From Acidimicrobiaceae bacterium (GTDB taxonomy: Bacteria > Actinomycetota > Acidimicrobiia > Acidimicrobiales > JAUTXP01): 35,811 nt of DNA. Under the pieces are notes generated by a model. The model did no database searches and was not told the DNA's origin. It saw only the letters and a program-made list of their open reading frames with translations. Below are positions 7,401 through 14,075 of the stretch, piece after piece. The DNA is taken from NCBI GenBank assembly GCA_030837965.1, contig JAUTXP010000017.1, positions 1 to 35,811 of the forward strand, written 5' to 3'. The first letter of the stretch is position 1, and every line of letters starts with the position of its first letter. Both the position numbers and the translations under genes were made by a program.

Positions 7401-7767
7401 GACCGTGCGGGTCGTGATCGCCGATGACAGCGACGTGGTCCGACGCATCCTGCGCGACGCGCTGGCCGTGGACAACCGCTTCGAGGTGGTGGCCGAGGTG
7501 GCCGACGGCGGCGCCGTGGTGGAGTCGTGCACGCACCACCAGCCCGACCTGTTGCTGCTCGACTTGGACATGCCCGTCCTCAACGGGCTGGCCGCCCTCG
7601 ACAGGGTGCGCCAGTGTTCGCCCGAGACCACCATCGTGATCGTCACCGGCGGCACCGACGCCCGCATGCTGGCCGAGGCCAAGGCCCGCGGCGCCACCGC
7701 CGCCGTCGACAAGCGCGACGTGGTCGACCTCCCCGCCCTCTTGGCCCGGGTCCTCCTGCCGACCTGA
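4465..7767 (+). CDS. Membrane GGDEF-EAL cyclic di-GMP enzyme with PAS, GAF and receiver domains
   Basis: An 1100-residue signalling protein. Order: cytoplasmic tail; TM1 (about 20-42); a CHASE3-like helical sensor (45-180); TM2 (187-204); PAS (228-340); GGDEF (363-535); EAL (548-790); GAF-like (815-970); response-regulator receiver (980-1100). The cyclase motif RLGGDEF is intact (GGDEF 453-457), with an inhibitory-site motif RVPD at 444-447. The phosphodiesterase side keeps EAL (579-581), NLSARQL, DDFGMGYSSL, KIDKSFI, AEGVET and QGYLFSRPLP. The receiver has DD (987-988), phospho-acceptor Asp1033 and Lys1083. Both activities are therefore plausible, and which one dominates cannot be told. A receiver at the C-terminus of a GGDEF-EAL protein is less usual than at the N-terminus. 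The GTG start has no Shine-Dalgarno, and CACAAT ends 8 nt before it, compatible with a leaderless message. Confidence 0.95.
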   Translation: MADNTAAAGRRQNPRRSSLGWVMVMSAVTAVVVGSILVFQTIPAFSRVASQEQQETSVANRLAALVAGQADDERGYLLSGDTMFLDLFDAKGREIQANGGRLAETATREEQAALTASVKPYMEFLAAHAQVVKLYAAGRVAEATSLALGADRTARLIAESQLNAYLKVLRAQSDRELNDVRAKAAALTGALLLLGFAPALAALQLRRRDRQLAVAEATNADRARLAEAQRIAHLGSWEHTFATGTTVWSDETYRIFGFEPGQVPASLELVISLTHPDDMVEVAGTFQAVQARQEPFAFTNRIVRPDGSVRWVATRGEFHMAAGRPTAVVGTVLDVTEREEAMSVVKASEHRLAEQERDMRHRSLHDALTGLANRTQLLARVEDVLRLGDDQTPLAVLLFDLDSFKDVNDAWGHGVGDRVLVAAGERLKGSLAHADGNRVGAAPRVPDTVARLGGDEFAVLLHGASASAAASLAERMLEDLRQPLTVSGRVVSVDASVGVAVALTGADGEELLRNADVAMYRAKAEGKGRVAGFAPEMYAARVERLALEADLRTAIEDGAFVLYYQPIVDSGTGEIHTVEALIRWPHPDGRFIPPDDFIPLAEETDLIVPLGKWVLEEACHTLARLAPDGKTKVAVNLSARQLDLPDLVDTVKDVLERCGLPPDRLVLEVTEGAIMRKAETAFENLSSLRRLGVPVAIDDFGMGYSSLGRLRQLPVSELKIDKSFIDEVDTDGTRAPVVAAVVALSKGLGLATVAEGVETAPQVHALRRLGCTRLQGYLFSRPLPADQIGELLAFPAPYASLLPPLSDDVLDATAAEVMEAVAAAIAGGGTLEDAARPLLAEVVRLTGLESAYLADIRNEDGATVHAVRFAENAGGLVMPEGNELAWDDTLCKRLIDSGWRFTADAEADFADYHRLNSLGLRSYAAVPIARRDGTLCATLCAASREPQQADADTAAVLEVFARVLGDVLARTQPDADSGPTVRVVIADDSDVVRRILRDALAVDNRFEVVAEVADGGAVVESCTHHQPDLLLLDLDMPVLNGLAALDRVRQCSPETTIVIVTGGTDARMLAEAKARGATAAVDKRDVVDLPALLARVLLPT

Positions 7768-7772
7768 GGGGT

Positions 7773-8234
7773 TCAGGCCGAGTCGGCCAGCGAGGCGAGC
7801 AGGTTCTCCGTCGTGGCCTTGGGGCTGACCTTGTACCAGGCCTCGGTGATCCTGCCTTTCTCGTCCACGAGGAAGGCCGAGCGCACGATTCCCATGTACT
7901 TGCGGCCGTACATCGACTTCTCGGCCCACACGTCGTACGCCTCGGCCACGGCGTGGTCCTCGTCGGCAAGGAGCGGGAACCCCAGGCCGTACTTGGTGTC
8001 GAACTTGGCCTGCTTGGCCGGCGCGTCCGGGCTGATGCCCAGAACCACCGTGTCCCCAAGCTGCGGCGCCGCGTCCCGCAGCCCGCACGCCTGCTGCGTG
8101 CAGCCCGGCGTGTCGGCCTTGGGGTAGAAGTAGACGAGCACCTTGCGGCCCTTGAAGCCCGACAGCTTCACCTTGGCCCCGGACTGGTCGAGCAGGGTGA
8201 AGTCGGGCGCCTTGTCACCAGGCTTGAGCGGCAT
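7773..8234 (-). CDS. bcp: Peroxiredoxin of the BCP (thiol peroxidase) type
   Basis: A 153-residue AhpC/TSA-family peroxiredoxin that reduces hydrogen peroxide and organic peroxides in the cytosol. The start MPLKPGDKAPDFTL and the active-site region FYPKADTPGCTQQACGLRD are diagnostic. Cys45 is the peroxidatic cysteine, and Cys50, five residues later, is the resolving cysteine of atypical 2-Cys BCP proteins. Length matches the family. The ATG is preceded by GGGGG. The gene is convergent with the c-di-GMP protein gene, with only 5 nt between stops; a short palindrome (CCTGA/TCAGG) spans the junction. It is separated from the upstream dehydrogenase gene by a strong hairpin. Confidence 0.95.
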   Translation of the reverse strand: MPLKPGDKAPDFTLLDQSGAKVKLSGFKGRKVLVYFYPKADTPGCTQQACGLRDAAPQLGDTVVLGISPDAPAKQAKFDTKYGLGFPLLADEDHAVAEAYDVWAEKSMYGRKYMGIVRSAFLVDEKGRITEAWYKVSPKATTENLLASLADSA

Positions 8235-8281
8235 GCCCCCGACGATAGGCGGCGCCGCGACCCCGGCCGCCTGACCCACGT

Positions 8282-8323
8282 CTTGTCGCGCTAGATGCCG
8301 TATTCGGCAATGAGCGCGACAAG
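8282..8323 (-). terminator. Long two-stem hairpin right after the dehydrogenase stop
   Basis: CTTGTCGCGCT (8282-8292) and AGCGCGACAAG (8313-8323) form 11 bp. After a 3x3 internal loop, TGCCG/CGGCA adds 5 bp and closes a TATT loop. It abuts the dehydrogenase stop codon on the minus strand. No T-run follows, so it is a terminator-like or 3' stability element, or a Rho-independent site of atypical form. Confidence 0.5.
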
Positions 8324-9403
8324 TCAGGACCCCGGCAGGACGATCACCTTCAGGTGCGAGCCGGGCTCGGCGACCAGCGCGTTGAAGCCCTTGTCCACCA
8401 CGTCGGCCAGGCCGATGCGGTCGGTGATGAGCGGGTCGAGGGCCACCGCGCCCCGGTCGATGAGCGAGACGGCGGTGGCGAAGTCCTCGTCGTAGACATG
8501 GGACAGGCTGGCCGTCACCGTCTTCTCGCCCAGCAACAGGTCCTTCATGTCGATGGGCACGGTGTCGTCGAACACGCCGAGCAGCACGGCCCGCCCGCCC
8601 CGCCGCACCAGTCGCACCGCGGCCGCGGCCGCAGCGGCATTGCCGGCCGCCTCGATGGCCACGTCCGCCCCCCGCCCGTCCGACACGGACCGCACCGCCT
8701 CCAACGCTGCGCCCAGTCCGTCCGCACCAACCGCCCCGACGGCCAGGTCCGCCCCCAGCTCCAAGCCCAGCGCCAAGGCCCGTCGGCTGGGCACGTTCTC
8801 GACCACCACCACCCGCTCGGCCCCCGCCAGCCGGGCCGCCTGCACGGCGAGCAGGCCCACCGTCCCCGCGCCCAGCACGACCACCGACGATCCCAACCCG
8901 ACCCCGGCCCTCGTCACCGCGCGCACGGCCACCGACAAGGGCTCGGTCATGGCCGCGTGCTCGGGCGACACCGCATTGGTGAACGGAATGCACATCTGGG
9001 CGGGCGCGGCCATGTACTCGGCCAAGCCGCCGTCGCCCATCAAGCCCAGGTTGGCCAGGTCCGGGCACAGTTGGTATCGACCGCGCCGGCACCACCAGCA
9101 GGTGCCGCAGAACAGGTTCGACTCGACGGCGACCAGCGTGCCCACATCGAGCCCCACGCCGGGACCGACGGCGTCGACCACGCCCGCGGCCTCGTGCCCC
9201 AAGGTGAGGGGCGCGCACCGCCCCGTGATCGGGTGCGGGGACGTCGGGATCAGCACTGGCCCTGACGTGAACTCCTCCACGTCCGTCCCGCAGATGCCGC
9301 ACGCCACGACCCGCAGCCGCACCCAACCGGCCCGCGGCTCCCCTGGCTGGTCGACCTCGTCGACCCGCACATCGCCCCTGCCCCACCACCGGACGGCCTG
9401 CAT
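8324..9403 (-). CDS. Zinc-dependent alcohol/polyol dehydrogenase (MDR superfamily)
   Basis: A 359-residue medium-chain dehydrogenase. From the longer frame starting at 9421, catalytic zinc ligands are Cys44 (GICGTD) and the GHE motif (His76-Glu77). The structural zinc is held by Cys105, 108, 111 and 119 (CGTCWWCRRGRYQLC). The nucleotide-binding loop is GAGTVGLLAVQAARLAG. Overall it resembles threonine/sorbitol/2,3-butanediol dehydrogenases, which oxidise secondary alcohols with NAD(P). The start MQAVRWWGRGDVRV at 9403 fits the family, and a GTG at 9421 is an alternative. It is divergent from a sugar-acid-type dehydratase across a short shared promoter region, suggesting joint use in sugar or polyol breakdown. 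The exact substrate is unknown. Confidence 0.88.
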   Translation of the reverse strand: MQAVRWWGRGDVRVDEVDQPGEPRAGWVRLRVVACGICGTDVEEFTSGPVLIPTSPHPITGRCAPLTLGHEAAGVVDAVGPGVGLDVGTLVAVESNLFCGTCWWCRRGRYQLCPDLANLGLMGDGGLAEYMAAPAQMCIPFTNAVSPEHAAMTEPLSVAVRAVTRAGVGLGSSVVVLGAGTVGLLAVQAARLAGAERVVVVENVPSRRALALGLELGADLAVGAVGADGLGAALEAVRSVSDGRGADVAIEAAGNAAAAAAAVRLVRRGGRAVLLGVFDDTVPIDMKDLLLGEKTVTASLSHVYDEDFATAVSLIDRGAVALDPLITDRIGLADVVDKGFNALVAEPGSHLKVIVLPGS

Positions 9404-9440
9404 GCCCGCGCTGCCGCTCACCGCGGCCCGGCCCCCTTCA

Positions 9441-9460
9441 TAAGGTTCCTATACTAACCT
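9441..9460. promoter_or_regulatory. Divergent promoter/operator region with palindrome
   Basis: AGGTT (9443-9447) and AACCT (9456-9460) form an inverted repeat that encloses a good -10 box, TATACT (9450-9455), for the plus-strand dehydratase. The -10 ends 11 nt before the GTG start, so the message would be nearly leaderless, consistent with the lack of a Shine-Dalgarno. A regulator bound to the palindrome would cover the -10 and could control both divergent genes. Confidence 0.5.
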
Positions 9461-9466
9461 GGCCCG

Positions 9467-11248
9467 GTGAGCTCCCCTGTCCCTCTCGGCCCGCCGCGAA
9501 TCAGCCAGCAGGCGCGGGCCAATGCGCCGGAGGCCGACCCGCTCAGGCTTGGCGTGGGCTGGACACGCGCCGATCTGGACAAGCCCTACGTGCTGGTCGA
9601 GTCGGTTGCGGGCGACTCCCATCCCGGCTCCGTGCACCTCTTCGGGCTGGCCCAAGCGGCCAAGGAGGGCGCGGCCGCGGCAGGCGCGGCGGTGGCCAAG
9701 TACGCGTGCTCCGACATGTGCGATGGCATCGCCCAAGGCACGGACGGCATGGACTACTCGCTCCCGTCGCGCGACGCCATCGCCGGGGTGGCCGAGATGC
9801 ATGCCCGCAGCGGCTACTACGACGCCGTCGTCTTCGTGTCCGGGTGCGACAAGGCCGTGCCTGCCCACCTCATGGCCGCGGCCCGGCTCGGCCTGCCCGC
9901 CGTGCACGTGCCTGGCGGCTCCATGCCCGCGGGCCCCGGCGGCGCGACCGTCGATCAAATCGGCGCCATCGCGGCTGCACTGCGCAGAGGCGAGTTGGAC
10001 GAGGCCGCCTACCAGCAGTGGGTCGACTCGGCCGTGCCGTCGTGCGGGTCGTGCGCCTTCATGGGCACAGCCCTCACTTCGCAAGTGCTGTCGGAAGTGC
10101 TGGGCATGGCCCTCCCCCACAGCGCGGTGGCGCCCGCCAACGACGACGTCATCATCGACATCGCCCGCCGGTCCGGGGCGGCCGTGATGCAGCACCTGCA
10201 CGCTGGCATCACCACGCGGGACCTGCTCACCGAGCAGTCGTTCGAGAACGCGGTCATGGTCCACGCCGCGGTGGGCGGGTCCACCAACTTCCTGCTCCAC
10301 CTGCCCGCCATCGCGGCCGAGGCGGGCGTGCCCTTCAGCCTGGCCCGCCTGCAAGAGCTCAACGACGCCGTGCCCTTCCTGGTCGACACCCGGCCCACTG
10401 GCCGCTATCCGGCCCACCTCTTCTGGTACGCAGGCGGCGTGCCGCGCGTGCTGCGCGAGATCAGGGACCACCTGCACCTCGACGCGCTGGCCGCCACCGG
10501 CAGGTCGTGGGGCGAGGAGTTGGACGGCCTGGAGGCGGCGGGCTTCTTCGACAAGGTGCGTCCCGAGCTGTCCTCGTTGGGACTGGCCGCCACCGACATC
10601 ATCCGGCCCGCGTCCGACCCCGTCGCCGCCCAAGGCGCGATCGCGGTGCTGAGCGGGAACCTGGCCCGGCGCGGTGGCGTGGTGAAACGCACGGCGGTGC
10701 TGTCCTCGGCCCGTCGGGTCCAGGGCCCGGCGCGCGTCTTCGAGCGCCAAGAGGACGCGCTGGCCGCCATCACCGAGCGGCGCATCCGGCCCGGCGATGT
10801 CGTGGTCATCCGCAACGAGGGGCCGCGGGGTTCGGGCATGCCCGAGCAGTACTACGTCACCTCCGCCATAGCGGCCGATCCGGCCTTGGCCGCCACGTGC
10901 GCGCTCATCACCGATGGGCGCTTCTCCGGCGCCAGCAAGGGACCGTGCATCGGCCATGTGTCGCCGGAGGCCGCCACCGGCGGTCCCATCGCCGTGGTGC
11001 GCGAGGGCGACGTCATCCTGGTCGACGTGGACGAGCGCCAGTTGGACCTGCTCGGCCAAGCGGGCGACGGGGCCGACGTGCTCTCGGCGGCCCACGGCCA
11101 GTCGCTCATCGCCGAGCGCCTGCGCGGATTCAAGCCGCCGCCAGCACCCGCCGGCGCGAGCCTGCTGGCCCTTTACCGGACCCTGGCCACGCCCGCCGAC
11201 GAGGGCGCCCGCATGGTCGCCCCCGCAGACGCGGACTGGAGGACATAG
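9467..11248 (+). CDS. IlvD/Edd-family dehydratase (sugar-acid type, YjhG/YagF-like)
   Basis: A 593-residue Fe-S dehydratase. Family marks include MCDGIAQGTDGMDYSLPSRD (84-103), GCDKAVPAHLMAAARLGLP (126-144), PSCGSCAFMGTALTSQV (191-207), HAAVGGSTNFLLHLPAIA, GPRGSGMPE and ITDGRFSGASKGPCIGHVSPEA. The first canonical ligand segment (Cys-Asn-x-His in dihydroxy-acid dehydratase) is replaced by HPGSVHL, while Cys81, 85, 127, 193 and 196 are present. This is closer to sugar-acid (xylonate-type) dehydratases than to biosynthetic IlvD. Its divergent partner is a polyol-type dehydrogenase, supporting a catabolic role. The final codons and the TAG stop fall inside the second copy of dispersed palindrome B. 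Confidence 0.85.
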   Translation: MSSPVPLGPPRISQQARANAPEADPLRLGVGWTRADLDKPYVLVESVAGDSHPGSVHLFGLAQAAKEGAAAAGAAVAKYACSDMCDGIAQGTDGMDYSLPSRDAIAGVAEMHARSGYYDAVVFVSGCDKAVPAHLMAAARLGLPAVHVPGGSMPAGPGGATVDQIGAIAAALRRGELDEAAYQQWVDSAVPSCGSCAFMGTALTSQVLSEVLGMALPHSAVAPANDDVIIDIARRSGAAVMQHLHAGITTRDLLTEQSFENAVMVHAAVGGSTNFLLHLPAIAAEAGVPFSLARLQELNDAVPFLVDTRPTGRYPAHLFWYAGGVPRVLREIRDHLHLDALAATGRSWGEELDGLEAAGFFDKVRPELSSLGLAATDIIRPASDPVAAQGAIAVLSGNLARRGGVVKRTAVLSSARRVQGPARVFERQEDALAAITERRIRPGDVVVIRNEGPRGSGMPEQYYVTSAIAADPALAATCALITDGRFSGASKGPCIGHVSPEAATGGPIAVVREGDVILVDVDERQLDLLGQAGDGADVLSAAHGQSLIAERLRGFKPPPAPAGASLLALYRTLATPADEGARMVAPADADWRT

Positions 11249-11278
11249 CCCGCTGATTCCGCAGGCCATGTCCTCCAG
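11236..11278. repeat. Dispersed palindrome B, copy 2
   Basis: Arms CTGGAGGACAT (11236-11246) and ATGTCCTCCAG (11268-11278) with a 21-nt centre, matching the copy at 2303-2345. The left arm encodes the last residues of the dehydratase, and the TAG stop (11246-11248) begins on its final base. It ends 29 nt before the stop of the convergent hemerythrin gene. Confidence 0.85.
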
Positions 11279-11307
11279 ACAGGTGGGAACGCCGGGGCCG
11301 GCGACAG

Positions 11308-11877
11308 CTAGCGGGGGGCCACCGTCGCGGCCAGCTCCTCTTGGCTCATGGACGACCGGCCGGGGATCTCCTGCTCGCGCGCCAGGTCGATCAGCTCCTC
11401 TTTGGTGAGGTTGATCTTGTCGTCCAGGGTCGGCGCGCCGAGGTCGCGCTTGGCCGCCTCCAACCGCAGGCCGATCTCCTCGCGGGCCGCCGCGTCCGTG
11501 GCCTTGCGGACCATGGTGAACAGCTCGTCCTCTTCCTCCTCCGCGTGGTGGTCGACGTTCTCGATCAGCACCTGCATCTTGGCCGTCCACTCCTCGGCGT
11601 CGGGCGGCAAGGCGGTGATCTCGGCCATGAGCGTCTTGACCACGTTGTGCTCCTCGATGCCCTCGGCCACCAGCTCGCGGGCCTCGTCCGACGTGGACTG
11701 GATCCAGGGGTAGAAGACCTGCTCCTCGATGGTGGCGTGCACCTGGAGCTCTTCGATGATGCGGGTGGCCACCGAGGCCATCCCGCCGGTGTTCTCGGCC
11801 TCGTGGGCCGACTTGAACTGGGCGAACAGGCCACGAACCCGGTTGTGATCGGCGGTGATCAGTTGCAGTGCATCCAC
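11308..11877 (-). CDS. Hemerythrin-domain (HHE) protein with C-terminal Rho-N/SAP-like domain
   Basis: A 189-residue protein. Residues 1-140 are a four-helix HHE di-iron/oxygen-binding domain with the expected His/Glu pattern: ITADHNRVRGLF, VHATIEEQVFYPW, IEEHNVV, and VDHHAEEEEDELF. The last 35 residues (LTKEELIDLAREQEIPGR, then MSQEELAATV) match the short Rho termination factor N-terminal-like helical module, often used for nucleic-acid contact. The protein is cytosolic and probably senses or stores oxygen, nitric oxide or iron. GGAGG lies 11 nt before the ATG. It is divergent from the PepSY-cNMP membrane gene, which may suggest a shared redox/iron theme. Confidence 0.9.
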   Translation of the reverse strand: MDALQLITADHNRVRGLFAQFKSAHEAENTGGMASVATRIIEELQVHATIEEQVFYPWIQSTSDEARELVAEGIEEHNVVKTLMAEITALPPDAEEWTAKMQVLIENVDHHAEEEEDELFTMVRKATDAAAREEIGLRLEAAKRDLGAPTLDDKINLTKEELIDLAREQEIPGRSSMSQEELAATVAPR

Positions 11878-12060
11878 AGGACAACCTCCAGGGCGTTTTG
11901 GGTGCAGAACGTTTTGACTGCCCCCGATCTACCCCCAGGGCCTCACCGGTAAATCCGCACAATTCTGTCGGGAAGTCCTTCCCCTCGGCCGTCAACCCCT
12001 TTACATTGCCGACAATGGCGTGGCCGCCCAGTGGCCGCGCCCTCCGGGGGGGAGGCGGCG

Positions 12061-13710
12061 ATGACCACGACCGACACGGACCGTCGGCCCGAGCCCGCAT
12101 CACCGCGACCGAGCGGCAAGGCGCGCCAGAAGTCCCGTCAGTCCCTGCCCGTGCGGCAGCGGCGCAACGTCTTGAAGGTGCACAAGTGGCTGTCCCTCGT
12201 CATCGGGGTGTGGATCGCCATCCAGGCCCTGACCGGCAGCATCCTCGTGTTCCAGGACCAGATCAACGCGTGGAGCAGGCCGGAGCTGTTCCACCACACC
12301 GGCGGCGACGTCGGCCCCCGCCGAGCCGCCCAAGTGGCCCAGGCCCGCGTCCCGCAAGGCAAGCTCGGCGCCGTCCAGCTTCCGGCCATGCAGTCGGGTG
12401 TATACGTCGGCGTGGTCAACCTGCCCACGCCCGTGCCCATCCCGTTCGGCGGCCCGCAGCGCCTGGTGTACGTCAACCCGGGCACCGGCCGGGTGAACGG
12501 CGTGCGCAACCCGAACGCGGGCTTCACCCATTGGGTCAGCCGGGTCCACGAGGACCTCTTGCAGGACGAGGTGTTCGGCCTCCGAGGCAAGTCGATCGTG
12601 GGCTGGTTCGGGATCATCTCGTTCGTCATCGTGCTGGCGGGCATCTACATCTGGTACTGGCCCAAGGCCAAGCGCTGGGCCAACCTGCTCAAGCCTCGGC
12701 GGGGTCGAACGGCCCAAGCCCGACAGGCCAACTGGCACCGCTCGGTGGCGTTGTTCTGCACGCCCTTCCTGCTGGTGATCTTCGCCACCGGCGTCAACAT
12801 CGAGTTCCCGGAGGCGGCCCGCACCACGTGGTACCGAATCACGCCGGGCAAGGACCTGGGCCCGCGCAATCCGTTCGTGCCGCCCAAGTCCACCCCGCAG
12901 CCTGGGGTCAAGCCGCTCACCATGGACCAGGCCGTGGTCAGGGCCAGGGCTGTGACCCACGGACGGGTCCAGTCCATCAGCCCCGCCTTCGGCCCCACCG
13001 GCGCTTTCAGCGTGCGGGTCACCAAGGGGTGGGACCCGGCGGTGGGGCCCCGCGGCCGCGGCGGCAACGTGACCGTCTACATCGACCAGTACAGCGGCCA
13101 GCCCGTGGCGCGCATCAACCCGTCGAAGTTCCCGGTGGCGGGGCAGGCCTATGAGTACTGGGCCTTCCCGCTCCACATCGGCTCGACCGGGGGCCAGGGC
13201 ACCAGGGTGCTTTGGCTGCTGGTCGGCTTCGGCCTGATGGGACTGGCCTTCACCGGCGGGATGGTCGTGTTGCTGCGCCGTCGGAACCGGACCAGCCGTC
13301 GGGCCATGCTGGCCGAAGCCATGCCCGGGATGCCCCAGGCCGTGGTCGACCAGACCGACGAACAGGCCGAGCTCGTCACCGTCGCGGCCGGGTCGTCCGT
13401 GGTCAAGGAAGGCGAGCCCGCCGAGTTCTTCTACGTCATCACGGCAGGCGAGTTCGACGTGGTGGCGGGCGAGCCCGCGACCAGGCTCAACTCCCTGTCA
13501 GTAGGCCACACCTTCGGCGAGATCGGCCTGCTGTCGACGGGCGTGCGCACCGCGAGCGTGGTGGCCCGCACCGACGGCGAGGTGCTGGCCGTGTCGGTCG
13601 AGGATCTCAACCGGATCGTGGAGCACGCGGTGGCCGAGGGACTCGACCTGCACCAGGCGGGGGCCCGGTTCGCCCAGGAGAAGATCGGCGCAGGCGGCCC
13701 CGGCCTCTAA
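12061..13710 (+). CDS. PepSY-associated membrane protein fused to a cyclic-nucleotide-binding domain
   Basis: A 549-residue inner-membrane protein. Residues 1-410 are a PepSY_TM (iron-regulated, reductase-like) protein: TM1 after HKWLSL (41-64), a periplasmic loop with FTHWVSRVHEDLL (155-167), TM2 (180-200), TM3 after NWHRS (224-245), a periplasmic PepSY-like part (285-355), and TM4 (381-405). Several membrane-edge His (41, 157, 163, 226, 372) could bind haem or metal. Residues 435-525 are a cNMP-binding domain with the phosphate-binding cassette FGEIGLLSTGVRTAS (485-499), including its Arg. GGGGGGGAGG sits 5 nt before the ATG; a GTG at 12031 is an alternative. PepSY_TM proteins usually lack a nucleotide sensor, so this looks like a ligand-gated electron-transfer or uptake protein. 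The role is inferred. Confidence 0.88.
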   Translation: MTTTDTDRRPEPASPRPSGKARQKSRQSLPVRQRRNVLKVHKWLSLVIGVWIAIQALTGSILVFQDQINAWSRPELFHHTGGDVGPRRAAQVAQARVPQGKLGAVQLPAMQSGVYVGVVNLPTPVPIPFGGPQRLVYVNPGTGRVNGVRNPNAGFTHWVSRVHEDLLQDEVFGLRGKSIVGWFGIISFVIVLAGIYIWYWPKAKRWANLLKPRRGRTAQARQANWHRSVALFCTPFLLVIFATGVNIEFPEAARTTWYRITPGKDLGPRNPFVPPKSTPQPGVKPLTMDQAVVRARAVTHGRVQSISPAFGPTGAFSVRVTKGWDPAVGPRGRGGNVTVYIDQYSGQPVARINPSKFPVAGQAYEYWAFPLHIGSTGGQGTRVLWLLVGFGLMGLAFTGGMVVLLRRRNRTSRRAMLAEAMPGMPQAVVDQTDEQAELVTVAAGSSVVKEGEPAEFFYVITAGEFDVVAGEPATRLNSLSVGHTFGEIGLLSTGVRTASVVARTDGEVLAVSVEDLNRIVEHAVAEGLDLHQAGARFAQEKIGAGGPGL

Positions 13711-13741
13711 GCGCACCGCGCCGCCCAACCCACCCCGCGAC

Positions 13742-13770
13742 TTTTCCACAGCACCTGCTGCTGTGGAAAA
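13742..13770. repeat. 29-bp dispersed palindrome, copy 2
   Basis: Identical to the copy at 1-29: 12-bp arms TTTTCCACAGCA/TGCTGTGGAAAA around CCTGC. It lies 31 nt after the PepSY-cNMP stop and 18 nt from the stop of the convergent small membrane gene, so it is between two gene ends. It carries two inverted TTTTCCACA motifs. Confidence 0.92.
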
Positions 13771-13788
13771 GTTGGGATGGCGAGGGGG

Positions 13789-14037
13789 TCAGCGCCAGGA
13801 GGGGGGCAGGCGGTCGGGCACACGGGGGACGCGTGCGCCGGCCAGCCGCCGGCTCCAGCCGCACGACAGCATCAACAAGACGGCCGCGGGCGTGGCCGCC
13901 AGCAGCAGCGGGAAGGCGATGCTGCCCACCACGGCCAGTCCGACGGTGTGCTCCACGCGCGGCCTGCACAGGGCCAAGTGCATCAGCCCGACGGCGGCCA
14001 CGCAGACAAGCAGAGTGAGTCCAAGGGCGCCGGGCAT
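13789..14037 (-). CDS. Small two-TM membrane protein, unknown function
   Basis: An 82-residue frame with two hydrophobic segments: LGLTLLVCVAAVGLMHLAL (about 5-23) and VGLAVVGSIAFPLLLAATPAAVLLML (about 31-56). A basic cytoplasmic-type tail (SRRLAGARVPRVPDRLPPSWR) follows. AGAAGG lies just before the ATG, closer than usual. It lies 38 nt downstream of the DEAD-box helicase gene on the same strand, so it may be co-transcribed. No family is recognised. Support is from hydrophobicity and position only. Confidence 0.5.
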   Translation of the reverse strand: MPGALGLTLLVCVAAVGLMHLALCRPRVEHTVGLAVVGSIAFPLLLAATPAAVLLMLSCGWSRRLAGARVPRVPDRLPPSWR

Positions 14038-14075
14038 GCCTTCTTGGATCGGCCGCGTCCGGCCCCTGCTGAGGG

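Noticed and set aside
5923-8088. Long minus-strand frame opposite the c-di-GMP gene
   Set aside because: The plus-strand frame carries intact GGDEF, EAL and receiver motifs, while the antisense product is repetitive His/Gln/Arg-rich sequence.
9449-12103. 884-residue minus-strand frame opposite the dehydratase
   Set aside because: The dehydratase on the plus strand and the hemerythrin gene in another minus frame account for the region. The long frame has no recognisable domain.
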